DNA from: a virus
DNA length: 64,000 nt
Strand: one strand, 5' to 3'
Virus record (IMG/VR): IMGVR_UViG_3300021197_001179
Span: 1 to 64,000 of that record
The notes beneath the pieces were generated by a model. The model saw only the letters and a program-made list of their open reading frames with translations. It did not search any database and had not been told where the DNA came from. How positions within the stretch are numbered: position 1 is the first letter of the stretch; every line of letters starts with the position of its first letter. Positions 49,501 to 57,709 of the stretch are shown here, piece after piece. A program made the position numbers and the translations under genes.

Positions 49501-52500
49501 ATTTGAAGATAAGCTTAAAGAAGGTCCTAAAGGTTTCGCCCTGCAAGAAGATGTTGCTCCTGTTATACATAAATGGGCTACGCAATACACAAAACGAAAT
49601 AACGAACCTGCTCCTAAAGGAGATGTGCCTCAATTTAGAAAGGCAAAGCCCAAAAAGCTAAAGTGGACTAAGACCGTGGAGAAGTCTATGGCTAGTTCTC
49701 CAATTTCAAAGAGAGATGAAACTCTTAGAAAAGCAGTTGTTGATTTAGTTGAGGGTAAGTTGACAATGAATGAATTTAGGGAAATTCAGGACAGAGTTTC
49801 TCCAACAGGACCAATCGAAACATTCTTCGGTGCTATAACAGAAGCCAGAGCAAAAAGAGCTTTGAGAAAGACGCAAGCTGAGAAGTACGGAGACTTCTCT
49901 CAGCTAAAAGAAGGTGATTTTGTAGAGGGAAGACTTGATATTCCAGCATACTTAGCTAAAAATGCATGGATAGATTCCATACACGAATACAGCAAGGCAA
50001 CAGGTAGAGCAGGTAAGCCAATATCATACTTACCTGCAATGTACTTTTCGGGAGGGAAAGATGGAAAGGTTGTGTTTTCTACAGACCCAAGAGATGCCAT
50101 CAACATAGCTTCTGGTGCTATTCCAAAGTCAACCATAGCCAGAGTTCAGGGCAACTATAAAAAAGTCCCTGGGGAATGGAATACAATGGATGAAATGGGT
50201 AAAGCTGCTGAGAAGTTTTTTGAGCAGGAAATATTCAATAATCCAGAATGGAGGCAAATGGGTATGAATCCATTTAGAAGGTCTGATTTTTGGGATAGAG
50301 AAAACGGAAGAAGTGTTGAAAGTGCCGATGAAGTTTTTATGATCGGAGGTCTTGTGTATGGAAAGAACATTGAGTACTCTACCAAATCAAAACTGTTAGA
50401 AGATCAAGGAATTGCACTTGAAGGTGCTTTTGGGGTTTCTCAGATAAAATACATTTCTGTTCCAAATCAAATAACAAAAGAGGGATTGTTCAAACAGTCT
50501 GAGTTGGACGATATTGAATCAAAGACTCCGGAGTTATATCAGGAAATAATAGACCGTAAAACTGTAAACAGAGATGGAAAAATAAAGTACACTCTAAACA
50601 TGGTCAATCCTGATGGCAGTAAAGGTGGTCTAAAAATATTAGAAGAAAACCATCCTGACATATACAAAAGGGTTAAGCCTCTGTTTACCACATTTGTTGG
50701 AAAAGGAACTTCTCCTCTACTTGATTCTGAAGGGAACGTAGTAAAGTTTAGTAAACTGCCTATTGATAAGGAGGGTGTTGAAGCAAGAAAGACTGATGAG
50801 ACTGTCTCTAATGTGATTGACAACATGAATAGTGTTGAACTCGTCAACGAAGGTGTTGAAGTAGGTAAGCCGAAAACCACTGACAAAAAGATAGACGTTA
50901 AGGCTCTCAACAAAAGGGTTGCGAAGCCATACGAGATTGTAAAATGGGAAGACTTTGAAGGGCTTCCTTTTGTGTTTACTATAACCGATGCCCTTACAAC
51001 TGGAAATACAAAAAACCCCAACACAGGAAACACCATAAAAAACCTTTACGGTGGAATCGGATTTACAAACAGCAAGGGCAATTTAGGAGAAAACGCATGG
51101 GCAAGCGTAACTCCAACAGTTAGCGGTAAGTACATTGCAAACGCCTTAGAAGTATACGAAAACAACAAGGAACAACTTGATAGGTGGTGGGCTGATAATC
51201 CTGAGTACAACGGTCTTGTTCCTATGGCGGTTGTTAAGATGGGTCCAGACGGAATAGTTTCCAACGAGGCATTGTTCCGGGTAGCTAATGATAATATAAA
51301 GACTCACATCCCACCAGCCAATAGAAAGGCTGCGTTAACAGCCCTTGTGGGTACTGTAAATGCAAGAATAGCTCAATTAGAAGAGGCTGTCAATAAAGGC
51401 AGAACATTAAAATCTTTAGCAAACGAAAAAGCAGGTGAAAAAGTAGAAGGAGGCAAAGCCACTAAGAAAAACATAGAGAGCTACGAAAAGCAAATAGGTC
51501 AAAACAAAGCCATACTGGATGTTGTAAAGAAAAATAAGATAACCAAAATTGACGGACTTCTTGACACCCTTATGGAACTTCCTTTAGGGACAAGGGCTAT
51601 CGTTTCTAAAAATGTATTCTATGGTGACTTTAAGGCTGAGAAGCCTGGTAAACCAGGAAAGGATGTGGCAATAGCTTTATTGGAGGGGCTTGATGTTGAT
51701 GCAAGAAAGTACATTAACATTAAGAGTCTAGCTGAAATAATAGAGGAAAAATCATTTAGTGACATACCTGACTCACACATTGTATCTATTGTAGGAGTTG
51801 ACGTTCTAAACCCAAAAATAAACGTCACGACAAAAGGTAAACAGATTCTGCGAGAGGATATAAAAAGGTTCAATAAAGAGGGTAAAAAGGCTGAAGCAAA
51901 AAGGCTTCAAGAAATACTTGACAATGCAGGTAAAGCCATACATCCTAACTACCCATTTGCAGTACCCGGCAGATCCATCGGTATTCTTGAGTCTCCAGTT
52001 CACATGGGAGATGCTTTTGCTGAAGCATATGCAAGTGCATTAGCTATAGTCACCAAGAACGAAGCAGAACAAAAAGCAATAAAAGAAGCTTCTGCTTTAA
52101 AACAAGGAATACCGGTTCAAATGGGACTTCCAAACAAAGCTTTTAGAGGTGCTATTGCAAGAACCAAATCAACTGAAGTTGACAAACTAATCAGTTTTGC
52201 AAACAGGGCTTTCCCTTCTGCAAATGTATTTACATCTCCAGAAGCTTGGGAAAGGATTATGAATCGTCCTAATGTCCGAAAAAGGGTTGTTGACGGAGAG
52301 ACTGTGTATGGACTTACAATCCAGGGGGATATTTATCTCAACCCCAAGTTCAAGGAGTTCAACACACCTATTCACGAGTACGGTCACCTTTGGGGGGACA
52401 TGATTGAGGCTGACAACCCTGCTTTATTTAATAAAGGTAAGGAGCTTGTAAAGCAAACAGAAGCTTACAAGAGAAACCTGAAAGAGTCAGAGGAAGTTTA

Positions 52501-55500
52501 CGGTAAAGGAACCAGAGAAGCCGAGATGGATGCTGTTAAAGAAACAATGGCAGAACTTATAGGTGATAAGGGTGAGAAAATAGCCAACGAAAGTGTAAAA
52601 CAAGGTTGGAAAGAATGGTTACTTGGTCTTTGGAAATACTTGCAGTCTAAGTTTCCAAACCTTAAATCATTGACATTAAAGGACATAGAGAACCTTACAC
52701 TTGACCAATTCCTTGGAGGTGCTTTGAGAGACATTATGTCTGGTAAAGAAATAACTTTTAAGAAGTCTAAGAATAAGTCTCCTATGAAGAGGAGTGCAAA
52801 GGGTGCTAACGAAAATATTTTTGCAGAAAATATTGAAGCAGCTTTAGCAAAAGGCGCATCTCTTGAAGCAATAAAGGAAGCGTACAAACGAAAAATAAGA
52901 CAGGAAAATGTTGGCAATCCTGCTGAAATATCAAGGCTTACAGTTGAGCTTGAAAAGGCTATTGCTCAGTTCAGCAAAAAGCCATTGGTTGGAAAGAACA
53001 CACCGACAGACCTACAAGATAAGCTTGGTATTGAGTTTAAAGATGGCAACAAGTTAGAGGTTAACAGAAAAACTCTTTCTTCTTGGGTAAACAACACATT
53101 TAAGAAAGGTTATTCAGCCGGAGCCAAAGACGAGAGAACCAAAAAGGCTGAAATCAATCGTGTTAAAAAGAGCATTGAAAATCAGATTGCATCGCTATTG
53201 AATACAATGGTCAAAGCTCAAGGAAAGGGATTAATATCAACTCAAAAAAGTCTTGCTATAGTCAATAAGTTCAGGAAGACAAACCTGTTGAATCCAGATT
53301 CAGTCGAAAGATTTGTATCATACTTTGATAATGCGCTTACAAAAGCTGGCTATGTAAAGAAAATAGCTGAAGCAAACGATTTAAGAAAAAAGATTCGATC
53401 AAAGCAAAAAGACGAAAAGGTAGATGTTGCCTTAACAGACGTTGCAAAGAAGTTTACAAAAATAGACCCAAACAAGCTGTCTGACATAGATGAATACATC
53501 GAAATAGCTAAGAGTGTATTAAATGGTGTAAGTAAATCAAAAGCGGGAAAAGACGGTATTAACTGGAGGTCTGCTTTTGACATAGACAAAGTAAATAACT
53601 ACTTGGAATCAAAGTTAAAAGACCAAGAGGAAGAAGCTTTGTCAAGGATGGAAGAGAAGTTTATGAAAACGTTTGGCATTGACCCTGAAGGTAAGTTCAC
53701 CAGACAACAGATGATGGAGGCTCTGAAACAAATAAAGGACGAGTCTCTTGATAGAGCCAAGGAAACCAAAATAAGAACGGAAGCAGTTAATGTCTTTAAC
53801 ACATACAAGGCAATAATTGAAAGAATGCTTTCAGATAAAGAAGACCCGTTTTCTTTTCCAAAGACAGGTATTCCAAGTGTTGACCGAAACACAGAGAAGC
53901 TAATTACAAGGTTCGTAAACATGGACCCGAAAAGGCTTGAGATTACTGATTTGATTCAAGCCGTAGATGCCCTGAATAATTTCTTGGTTAATCAAACAAC
54001 CGGAGGTCTTGAGAAGATTGTAAGTAGATACGAAGGAGCTACGGGAGTGGAAAGCCTGGTTTTAAAGAAAAAGATAAAAGCAATTCCGATTAGACTTGGA
54101 AGCAAGTTTATAGGTAGAGCAGTAACTGAGAAGATATCTACAATCCCGGTGATGCTTGAGCAAATGTTTGTTGGTTCAAGAAAAGCTTTAGTTGTTGCAG
54201 AAACCTCCGGTTATAGCGATATCTCTGAGGGCAATGCTGCTGCTCTTAAAAACACAGAGAAGGTAAGAGACTTATACATAGACAAGTTCAAAAACAAAAA
54301 ACCTAATGGAGAAAAATTCTCTAGCGCAGCCAATATAACGGAAAGAGGAATGCTTGCCTTTATGATGAGGTCTACATTAGACAACAATCCTGATAAAATA
54401 CAGGACACGTTTGATCGAAGAAAAAACCTTATGAAGGAAAACATAGAGGTTTTAAAAGAAGCTATGGGACCAGAGGGCAGTAGAAACAAGACAAATGAAA
54501 AGCTGTATGATCTTTACAAAGAAGCATACGACAAAATCCTTGAGGGTTCCGACAATATTTCCGAGGTACAATCAAAAACAGACCCAATTAACAAACAAGC
54601 CGTTGATTTTTGGGTTGTAGAGTTCAATAAGATACTCCCTAATTTACAAGCAGTTTCTACAAACATCTACAACAGTGAGCTTGTATTAGAGAAATATTAC
54701 AATCCTGATATTTACAGGACATTAGAACGTACAGGTGGGCAACAATTAGAGTATGATGAATCAAAAGGGTCTTTCAATGATTTAACATCGGGCATTTACG
54801 AAAAGAAGAGTCCAATGATGATTCGGGTTAAAAAGCCAACTAGATTGCCTAAAGAAAGGTACATAAGCCTTGAATTTGATTTGAATAATATTCACGCTTA
54901 TGAAGCTGCTTTGGTTGACATCAACACTGCCACCGGTATCCAGGTATATTCTGGGTTTGTAAACAACAAAGCGTTCTTTAATAAGCTTATCGAAGACCCA
55001 AGGGATAGGACTTTGTTCCGGACACGTATGGAACAATACATGCGAGACATAAGAAACAAGAACTACATTAACGACCCTTACGGCAGAAAAGTGGTGGAAT
55101 GGACTGACTTTATATCTAGGGTTGGTACTACACAAGCTCTGGGGGGATTAACTCAGGCTCCTAAACAGTTTATTCCTGTAATGGTAAACACTGCCATAAA
55201 TGCTGGTACTTTAGATTTGAATGTCTCAACATTGTTTAACCCTGATGTCATTGAGGCTATCGCAAATTCAGGGATGCCAATCGCTAATAGAGGAATAAGG
55301 TCTCAGACCCAAATAGAGGGGATGAGAAAACAGCTAAGAAATCTAGCTGCTTTCGAAGGAAACAAAGCAGAAAAAGCTGTAAAAAATATACAGGATTTCT
55401 GGCTTGAGACGTTCCTGAAAAAGCCTGATGTGTTGGCGGCACAATCATCTTTTATCACTTACTATAAAAAAGAGCTTAAAAGGCTTGGTTACGATATAAG

Positions 55501-56803
55501 TGACATTCAATGGAAAGACCATAAATGGAATAAGAAAGCTGCTAGATATGCTCAACAAATGGTTGATCGCCAGCAAAATGTATCGGACCCGGAAATGATG
55601 GGGACATTCCTTACTTCTAAGGAAACAACCAATATTTTTCTCAGAAAGGTCTTTATACCATTTCAGTCTTTTGTTTTGAATCAGAAGTCTAGAATGTATG
55701 CTGATTTAACCGTGTTGAATAAGGGAGGTTCTAATGAAGATAAAGAAGCAGCAGCACGTTCTCTTGCAGGTTTACTAGCTGAATTAAGTATCTTTTACAT
55801 GCTTGGCATTTGGTTTACGGAATTGTACGAAAAGGCTGGTAAATATATTGCTGGATCTTATGGGTTTGGAGAGAAAGAAGATGAGGATGAAATAGTCAGA
55901 AAGATGAACGAGGAGTATGACAACAGGGCTTGGTGGATGAAAACAGCAAGAAAGGTTTCTACCTCTTTAACCACAGATATAATCTCTCCTTTCCCCCTTG
56001 TAGATGACCCTATAAAAATGGGAGTCAATGAGCTTATTGAATTGACAAAACCAGAGACATCTACTCCTTATGAAGAGTACAAAAAAGATTTGGAAAAACT
56101 CTCAGACCCAATTGGAAAGGAGAAGGCTGAATTAGCTCTTGGTTATTTAAAAGTTCAGATAGAATCCACGAGGGACATTTACCCGGAATCTTACAGATTG
56201 CAAATGCCTGTTTATGAAAAGCTTTTAAAAGAGTATGAAAATAACGACACAAAAAAATACTCAACAACTAGAAAAGAAGCTGAAAAGGCAATGAGAGACT
56301 TCCAACAAGGGGAAATACCTTTCTATTTGTATGAGCGTAGGACTGATGAACTTTTAAACTCACTTGGTGTGCTTGGAATAGGTGCTAAATCATTCACCAA
56401 AACTTTTGAGACATTCGACATGATTGACGGTGAGTTTGAAAAAGAGTACATGGGGACTAAAAACAAGATGAAGATTCAAGACCCGGACGGAAATCTACCT
56501 AAACTTATGATGGAAACTGGGGCAATTCAAATTGCAACTGCATTTTTTGGAGGAAAAGAAATCGCATCAGTTGCCGACAATGTGATTAAAGAAGTTAAAA
56601 AGGGCGCAAAAACTGAGGGTCAAATCAAAACCGAAAGAATAGAGGAGATAAAGAAATACATTCTTGAAGAGAGTGGTCGCGAAGATGATGTTCAAGATAT
56701 ATACAAGGAAATGTTACAGCTTTCTAAAGAAATATATTCAAAACCATTGATTGAACTCACAGACAAAGAGTTTAAAAGAATAGACGCAATGGTAGACTAC
56801 TAA
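43556..56803 (+). CDS. Giant polyvalent virion protein (4415 aa)
   Basis: One uninterrupted 13.2-kb frame. Residues about 10-34 repeat DEFGIPIK twice; about 99-112 hold a short collagen-like run (PTGPTGATGADGA). Residues about 1240-1360 resemble a ParB/sulfiredoxin-type domain (TYVVNGHNRVNLAKQTG). KDDTKTTEQK at about 956 and IDDTKTTEQK at about 1186 bracket an unassigned domain. Residues 2940-2944 are HEYGH (NTPIHEYGHLWGDMIE) with MAELIGDKG downstream as a possible third ligand, a zincin protease pattern. Residues about 3080-3700 are Lys/Glu coils; the last 450 residues include one hydrophobic helix (LAELSIFYMLGIWF). Such multi-domain proteins are packed in virions and ejected with DNA. Confidence 0.8.
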   Translation: MGFEGTVSYDEFGIPIKSKAEEVAVDEFGIPIKKKEETEVSKSPSQDGESEFTEPETGVDEYGNEVSLRPGSEEQKPFYALDEEKYRAEKDSEEEEVEPTGPTGATGADGAYQDEGAYGVAVTPTGAAVDLDQPYYREQDKIRREVASNQSVFGIDKPDEDLRNYTAIPLPVDVESNEDVKGYLSSQVGDVQNLVNRALLNPQEYGYPERLSSASEEDIQTLVNEMWKFSSPKFESSSVSGQTPYGVSVETETQPLPLDSQGDNFINLDESYFRNVARKAIDDYTSLFEANRNNEILEESVRYYYDNGYAPEAIMGSLYRDLSLQDVEKMPQEERDLYDNVVELKNISEQLNSSSKQSTKNAGLQTRYNDLLLKNKSLRNTIGKDRKPLYNMLTGKPVDKLDGNSMNLSFAIEDAKEKLTYEDNIEDLYIKASLASNENISYGLKTKKDIKIPLSDIDSRAAINYLESKGYKRKSAGYRVVGFDQVSLSDVANFSVRGSINEELSEEAERWLDRNTDLMVDRIAARDMSLLNLDPGKYRKEQITLPILGDIYPTRMAEVIGEEVLPKGMTEEIGLSDVKLVDSAIRQLKNSGISLTEKQEENAERTFGLEVQEGVSAFAPMLVELAVLNKAAGALKVASGLDKVLKAYKAGNKFQRGTAILADAIIEEGTMQVAGLQPGAGASFSIMGNRLRKYGLDKFPLKFKGEFARINKLADSVWSNSMTGAVTMEFASNVEAAIEDIMGGETMQNHFEQNYSDLSEVGKRGLVNAFVFNIIGGRGLVGKGKSGFRIRRMEEARDELQRKGHNSEAKELTNYINQYYAGKPGKSQNLSYNDMKLFVDNMPENESQTFTVSSLEEVPEEFRDRVKRELEVEREVDRTFLGIPLGKKTTKEGIAYSYEVTGKEMREYLSKTQGEKTDSEFKDDFNKSEREVMRRESVEKEPTAEPKPEPPKEQKDDTKTTEQKTNLREITSEERKESVLPEHDNLGMSDKKFKLKNESSFGDKGSVGVYVDPANGSEDVFMVIPDRTDDSNYIGYKRVYENGKPTNKFSIKAEMSNSKKGDTKKSFQAVSEALPEGHVLIETENISSDGLILWSNQIKNNYSPTGNVFEVGVNLEGKKVVLGGTRSTGSFSKGNFTEEESVKAEKELNKLIENIEGAKVVRKKISPPGTPNLYHFRLTLPELKIDDTKTTEQKLVEAGEQVREEPGRVQEPESGREEGETSDVLQKQEEVDIEGVEGKKVTISEDHPIDELNLDPDRFQYKVEGLEETGATGSLKGVRQFNKELAGVVLAWKDPADGKTYVVNGHNRVNLAKQTGTDVIDIRYIEADNAQEARALGALTNIAEGKGTALDAAKYFRDTETTKQELEDLGLRITDKIANDGISLSNLSDRLFDLVAQGKVTKERGVIIGGKITSKDVQEQVYKMITPKMTNKHLSEIADMAETAPKETATEQTLFGETETEKAAIIEKAKLLSDIRSKLVRDKNIFGNAAKNAERLEEAGNKIAIEESADISKEAATVLGVFDAIKNTTPEITQIINNTVKELKDEKSRKKRKELTESAYSRIKEAIPAAIKGVERSSVQRGEEVPKDTGVARAEKAEPKKVTKEKPTESEIELAQDLLSEIEAEKKTKDTTPKTEPAPKEAAPDAKTQPNELYKKVTAVEGDLKETEYQIQGNSDVIKKRGGIKNKKGEETFDNGPNTFESRFKDKFRVKDPAFGDARNLARAKGAGTTGKVVSDIKTIDGKRFLRLAFNGGDTRGGAAAGVTIKIPEGVDVKVFSGIHKKAFQEAIDKNIADPKNNEYDKAYSTYDFIMKEKQIMADMNKAKSAQISKIKKSNEPVPVKEKPVTTPKAEPSAPKITSNVSLGVRGTLFEPDRPLIDKGDKPARQIDHIDEFGEEYREYYPAFAWGPEYGPYNKTKNGDISSHVWSNIAGKPTLILGVVGPEMREVGRPSSVGTVFTFETVADARKAQPKIEQDFRKLLKRFEDKLKEGPKGFALQEDVAPVIHKWATQYTKRNNEPAPKGDVPQFRKAKPKKLKWTKTVEKSMASSPISKRDETLRKAVVDLVEGKLTMNEFREIQDRVSPTGPIETFFGAITEARAKRALRKTQAEKYGDFSQLKEGDFVEGRLDIPAYLAKNAWIDSIHEYSKATGRAGKPISYLPAMYFSGGKDGKVVFSTDPRDAINIASGAIPKSTIARVQGNYKKVPGEWNTMDEMGKAAEKFFEQEIFNNPEWRQMGMNPFRRSDFWDRENGRSVESADEVFMIGGLVYGKNIEYSTKSKLLEDQGIALEGAFGVSQIKYISVPNQITKEGLFKQSELDDIESKTPELYQEIIDRKTVNRDGKIKYTLNMVNPDGSKGGLKILEENHPDIYKRVKPLFTTFVGKGTSPLLDSEGNVVKFSKLPIDKEGVEARKTDETVSNVIDNMNSVELVNEGVEVGKPKTTDKKIDVKALNKRVAKPYEIVKWEDFEGLPFVFTITDALTTGNTKNPNTGNTIKNLYGGIGFTNSKGNLGENAWASVTPTVSGKYIANALEVYENNKEQLDRWWADNPEYNGLVPMAVVKMGPDGIVSNEALFRVANDNIKTHIPPANRKAALTALVGTVNARIAQLEEAVNKGRTLKSLANEKAGEKVEGGKATKKNIESYEKQIGQNKAILDVVKKNKITKIDGLLDTLMELPLGTRAIVSKNVFYGDFKAEKPGKPGKDVAIALLEGLDVDARKYINIKSLAEIIEEKSFSDIPDSHIVSIVGVDVLNPKINVTTKGKQILREDIKRFNKEGKKAEAKRLQEILDNAGKAIHPNYPFAVPGRSIGILESPVHMGDAFAEAYASALAIVTKNEAEQKAIKEASALKQGIPVQMGLPNKAFRGAIARTKSTEVDKLISFANRAFPSANVFTSPEAWERIMNRPNVRKRVVDGETVYGLTIQGDIYLNPKFKEFNTPIHEYGHLWGDMIEADNPALFNKGKELVKQTEAYKRNLKESEEVYGKGTREAEMDAVKETMAELIGDKGEKIANESVKQGWKEWLLGLWKYLQSKFPNLKSLTLKDIENLTLDQFLGGALRDIMSGKEITFKKSKNKSPMKRSAKGANENIFAENIEAALAKGASLEAIKEAYKRKIRQENVGNPAEISRLTVELEKAIAQFSKKPLVGKNTPTDLQDKLGIEFKDGNKLEVNRKTLSSWVNNTFKKGYSAGAKDERTKKAEINRVKKSIENQIASLLNTMVKAQGKGLISTQKSLAIVNKFRKTNLLNPDSVERFVSYFDNALTKAGYVKKIAEANDLRKKIRSKQKDEKVDVALTDVAKKFTKIDPNKLSDIDEYIEIAKSVLNGVSKSKAGKDGINWRSAFDIDKVNNYLESKLKDQEEEALSRMEEKFMKTFGIDPEGKFTRQQMMEALKQIKDESLDRAKETKIRTEAVNVFNTYKAIIERMLSDKEDPFSFPKTGIPSVDRNTEKLITRFVNMDPKRLEITDLIQAVDALNNFLVNQTTGGLEKIVSRYEGATGVESLVLKKKIKAIPIRLGSKFIGRAVTEKISTIPVMLEQMFVGSRKALVVAETSGYSDISEGNAAALKNTEKVRDLYIDKFKNKKPNGEKFSSAANITERGMLAFMMRSTLDNNPDKIQDTFDRRKNLMKENIEVLKEAMGPEGSRNKTNEKLYDLYKEAYDKILEGSDNISEVQSKTDPINKQAVDFWVVEFNKILPNLQAVSTNIYNSELVLEKYYNPDIYRTLERTGGQQLEYDESKGSFNDLTSGIYEKKSPMMIRVKKPTRLPKERYISLEFDLNNIHAYEAALVDINTATGIQVYSGFVNNKAFFNKLIEDPRDRTLFRTRMEQYMRDIRNKNYINDPYGRKVVEWTDFISRVGTTQALGGLTQAPKQFIPVMVNTAINAGTLDLNVSTLFNPDVIEAIANSGMPIANRGIRSQTQIEGMRKQLRNLAAFEGNKAEKAVKNIQDFWLETFLKKPDVLAAQSSFITYYKKELKRLGYDISDIQWKDHKWNKKAARYAQQMVDRQQNVSDPEMMGTFLTSKETTNIFLRKVFIPFQSFVLNQKSRMYADLTVLNKGGSNEDKEAAARSLAGLLAELSIFYMLGIWFTELYEKAGKYIAGSYGFGEKEDEDEIVRKMNEEYDNRAWWMKTARKVSTSLTTDIISPFPLVDDPIKMGVNELIELTKPETSTPYEEYKKDLEKLSDPIGKEKAELALGYLKVQIESTRDIYPESYRLQMPVYEKLLKEYENNDTKKYSTTRKEAEKAMRDFQQGEIPFYLYERRTDELLNSLGVLGIGAKSFTKTFETFDMIDGEFEKEYMGTKNKMKIQDPDGNLPKLMMETGAIQIATAFFGGKEIASVADNVIKEVKKGAKTEGQIKTERIEEIKKYILEESGREDDVQDIYKEMLQLSKEIYSKPLIELTDKEFKRIDAMVDY

Positions 56804-56832
56804 GCACGTTGTTACATCTCCTCAAAATTCCG

Positions 56833-56840
56833 TACCTTTG
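56833..56840 (+). promoter_or_regulatory. Start-proximal promoter box
   Basis: TACCTTTG 4 nt before the ATG at 56845, with GTTG (56808-56811) 21 nt upstream as a possible -33 element. Confidence 0.65.
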
Positions 56841-56844
56841 AGAT

Positions 56845-57216
56845 ATGCCGAAAGATGCATGCTATAAGAAGGTAAAAGCCAAGTATAAGGTTTTCCCTAG
56901 TGCAAGGGCATCTCAAGCTATAGCCAAGTGCCGAAAGAAAAAAGGCAAGGTTACAAAAAGTAAGAAGGGCGCAAGCCTGAAGAGATGGGATAAGGAAAAG
57001 TGGGTTGATACTCGTACCGGAAAGGCATGTGGTGCTGGAGGTAAAAATGAGTATTGCAGACCCACAAAGCGTGTTTCTAAAAAGACTCCGAAAACTAAGT
57101 CGGAAATGTCCAAGTCAGAACTCGCTAGGAAGAAGAGGGAGAAGAAGAAAGTGGGAATGGGTAAGAGAGTAAAACCTGTTAGAAGAAAAACGACTCGTGG
57201 CGGCAAAAAAAGGTAG
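56845..57216 (+). CDS. Basic DUF5872-like protein, 123 aa
   Basis: The middle (SLKRWDKEKWVDTRTGKACGAG, then EYCRPTKRVSKKTPKT) matches a small Cys-containing domain that I associate with DUF5872, 'kRW.kEkWvd...gk.CG......YCRPtkrvs.kTPkt', known from phages and large DNA viruses. Both ends are Lys/Arg-rich. Probably binds DNA in the virion or in the infected cell; no function is established that I know of. Overlaps the next gene by 20 bp. Confidence 0.7.
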   Translation: MPKDACYKKVKAKYKVFPSARASQAIAKCRKKKGKVTKSKKGASLKRWDKEKWVDTRTGKACGAGGKNEYCRPTKRVSKKTPKTKSEMSKSELARKKREKKKVGMGKRVKPVRRKTTRGGKKR

Positions 57217-57511
57217 TTGTAACGTAAGTAGGGCGAAATCCACTATGAAGCGTTTAGGAATCAAGGGTTTTAACAAGCCTAAGAGAACTCCTTCACACGC
57301 CAAGAAGAGTCACATCGTAATGGCTAAAGATGGTTGTAAGACCAAACTTATCCGTTTCGGTGAGCAGGGAGCATCAACTGCTGGCAAGCCAAAGAAAGGT
57401 GAGTCAGACAAGATGAAGAAGAAGAGGGCGAGTTTTAAAGCTCGTCACAGAGCGAATATTAAAAAAGGTAAAATGTCTGCCGCCTATTGGGCAAACAAAG
57501 TAAAATGGTAA
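57197..57511 (+). CDS. Conserved basic phage protein, 104 aa
   Basis: Very basic, with KSHIVMAKDGCKTKLIRFGEQG and the C-terminus KARHRANIKKGKMSAAYWAN. The combination 'K.h.v..k.G.K.kLIRFG.QG' and 'f.aRH..NI.kGkmSaAYWa..vKW' is a widespread phage protein often found near structural genes, function unknown. Likely virion-associated or DNA binding. Confidence 0.75.
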   Translation: MAAKKGSCNVSRAKSTMKRLGIKGFNKPKRTPSHAKKSHIVMAKDGCKTKLIRFGEQGASTAGKPKKGESDKMKKKRASFKARHRANIKKGKMSAAYWANKVKW

Positions 57512-57514
57512 GAT

Positions 57515-57706
57515 ATGGCTTACGGTAAAATGTACGGAAAGAAAAGCAAGCCCTCAATGAAGAAGGGTGGTGCTAAAAAGTCTAAGGCGTTTAAGCCACA
57601 CATGATGTACAGCAAGGCTGGGAAAGGTGTTAAGGCTAACACAAAAGCACAACACTTGGCACTTAAAGCTAAAGGCTACACTCACACAAAGCCTAAAAAG
57701 AAGTAA
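57515..57706 (+). CDS. Basic protein, 63 aa
   Basis: Lys-rich (KMYGKKSKPSMKKGGAKKSK) with an Ala/Lys/His-rich second half (TKAQHLALKAKGYTHTKPKKK). Third of three small basic proteins in a row; same likely role as its neighbours. ATG lies 3 nt after the previous stop. Confidence 0.65.
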   Translation: MAYGKMYGKKSKPSMKKGGAKKSKAFKPHMMYSKAGKGVKANTKAQHLALKAKGYTHTKPKKK

Positions 57707-57709
57707 GAC

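Noticed and set aside
43556-56803. RNA polymerase in the giant protein
   Set aside because: No DxDGD or other polymerase catalytic motif is visible.
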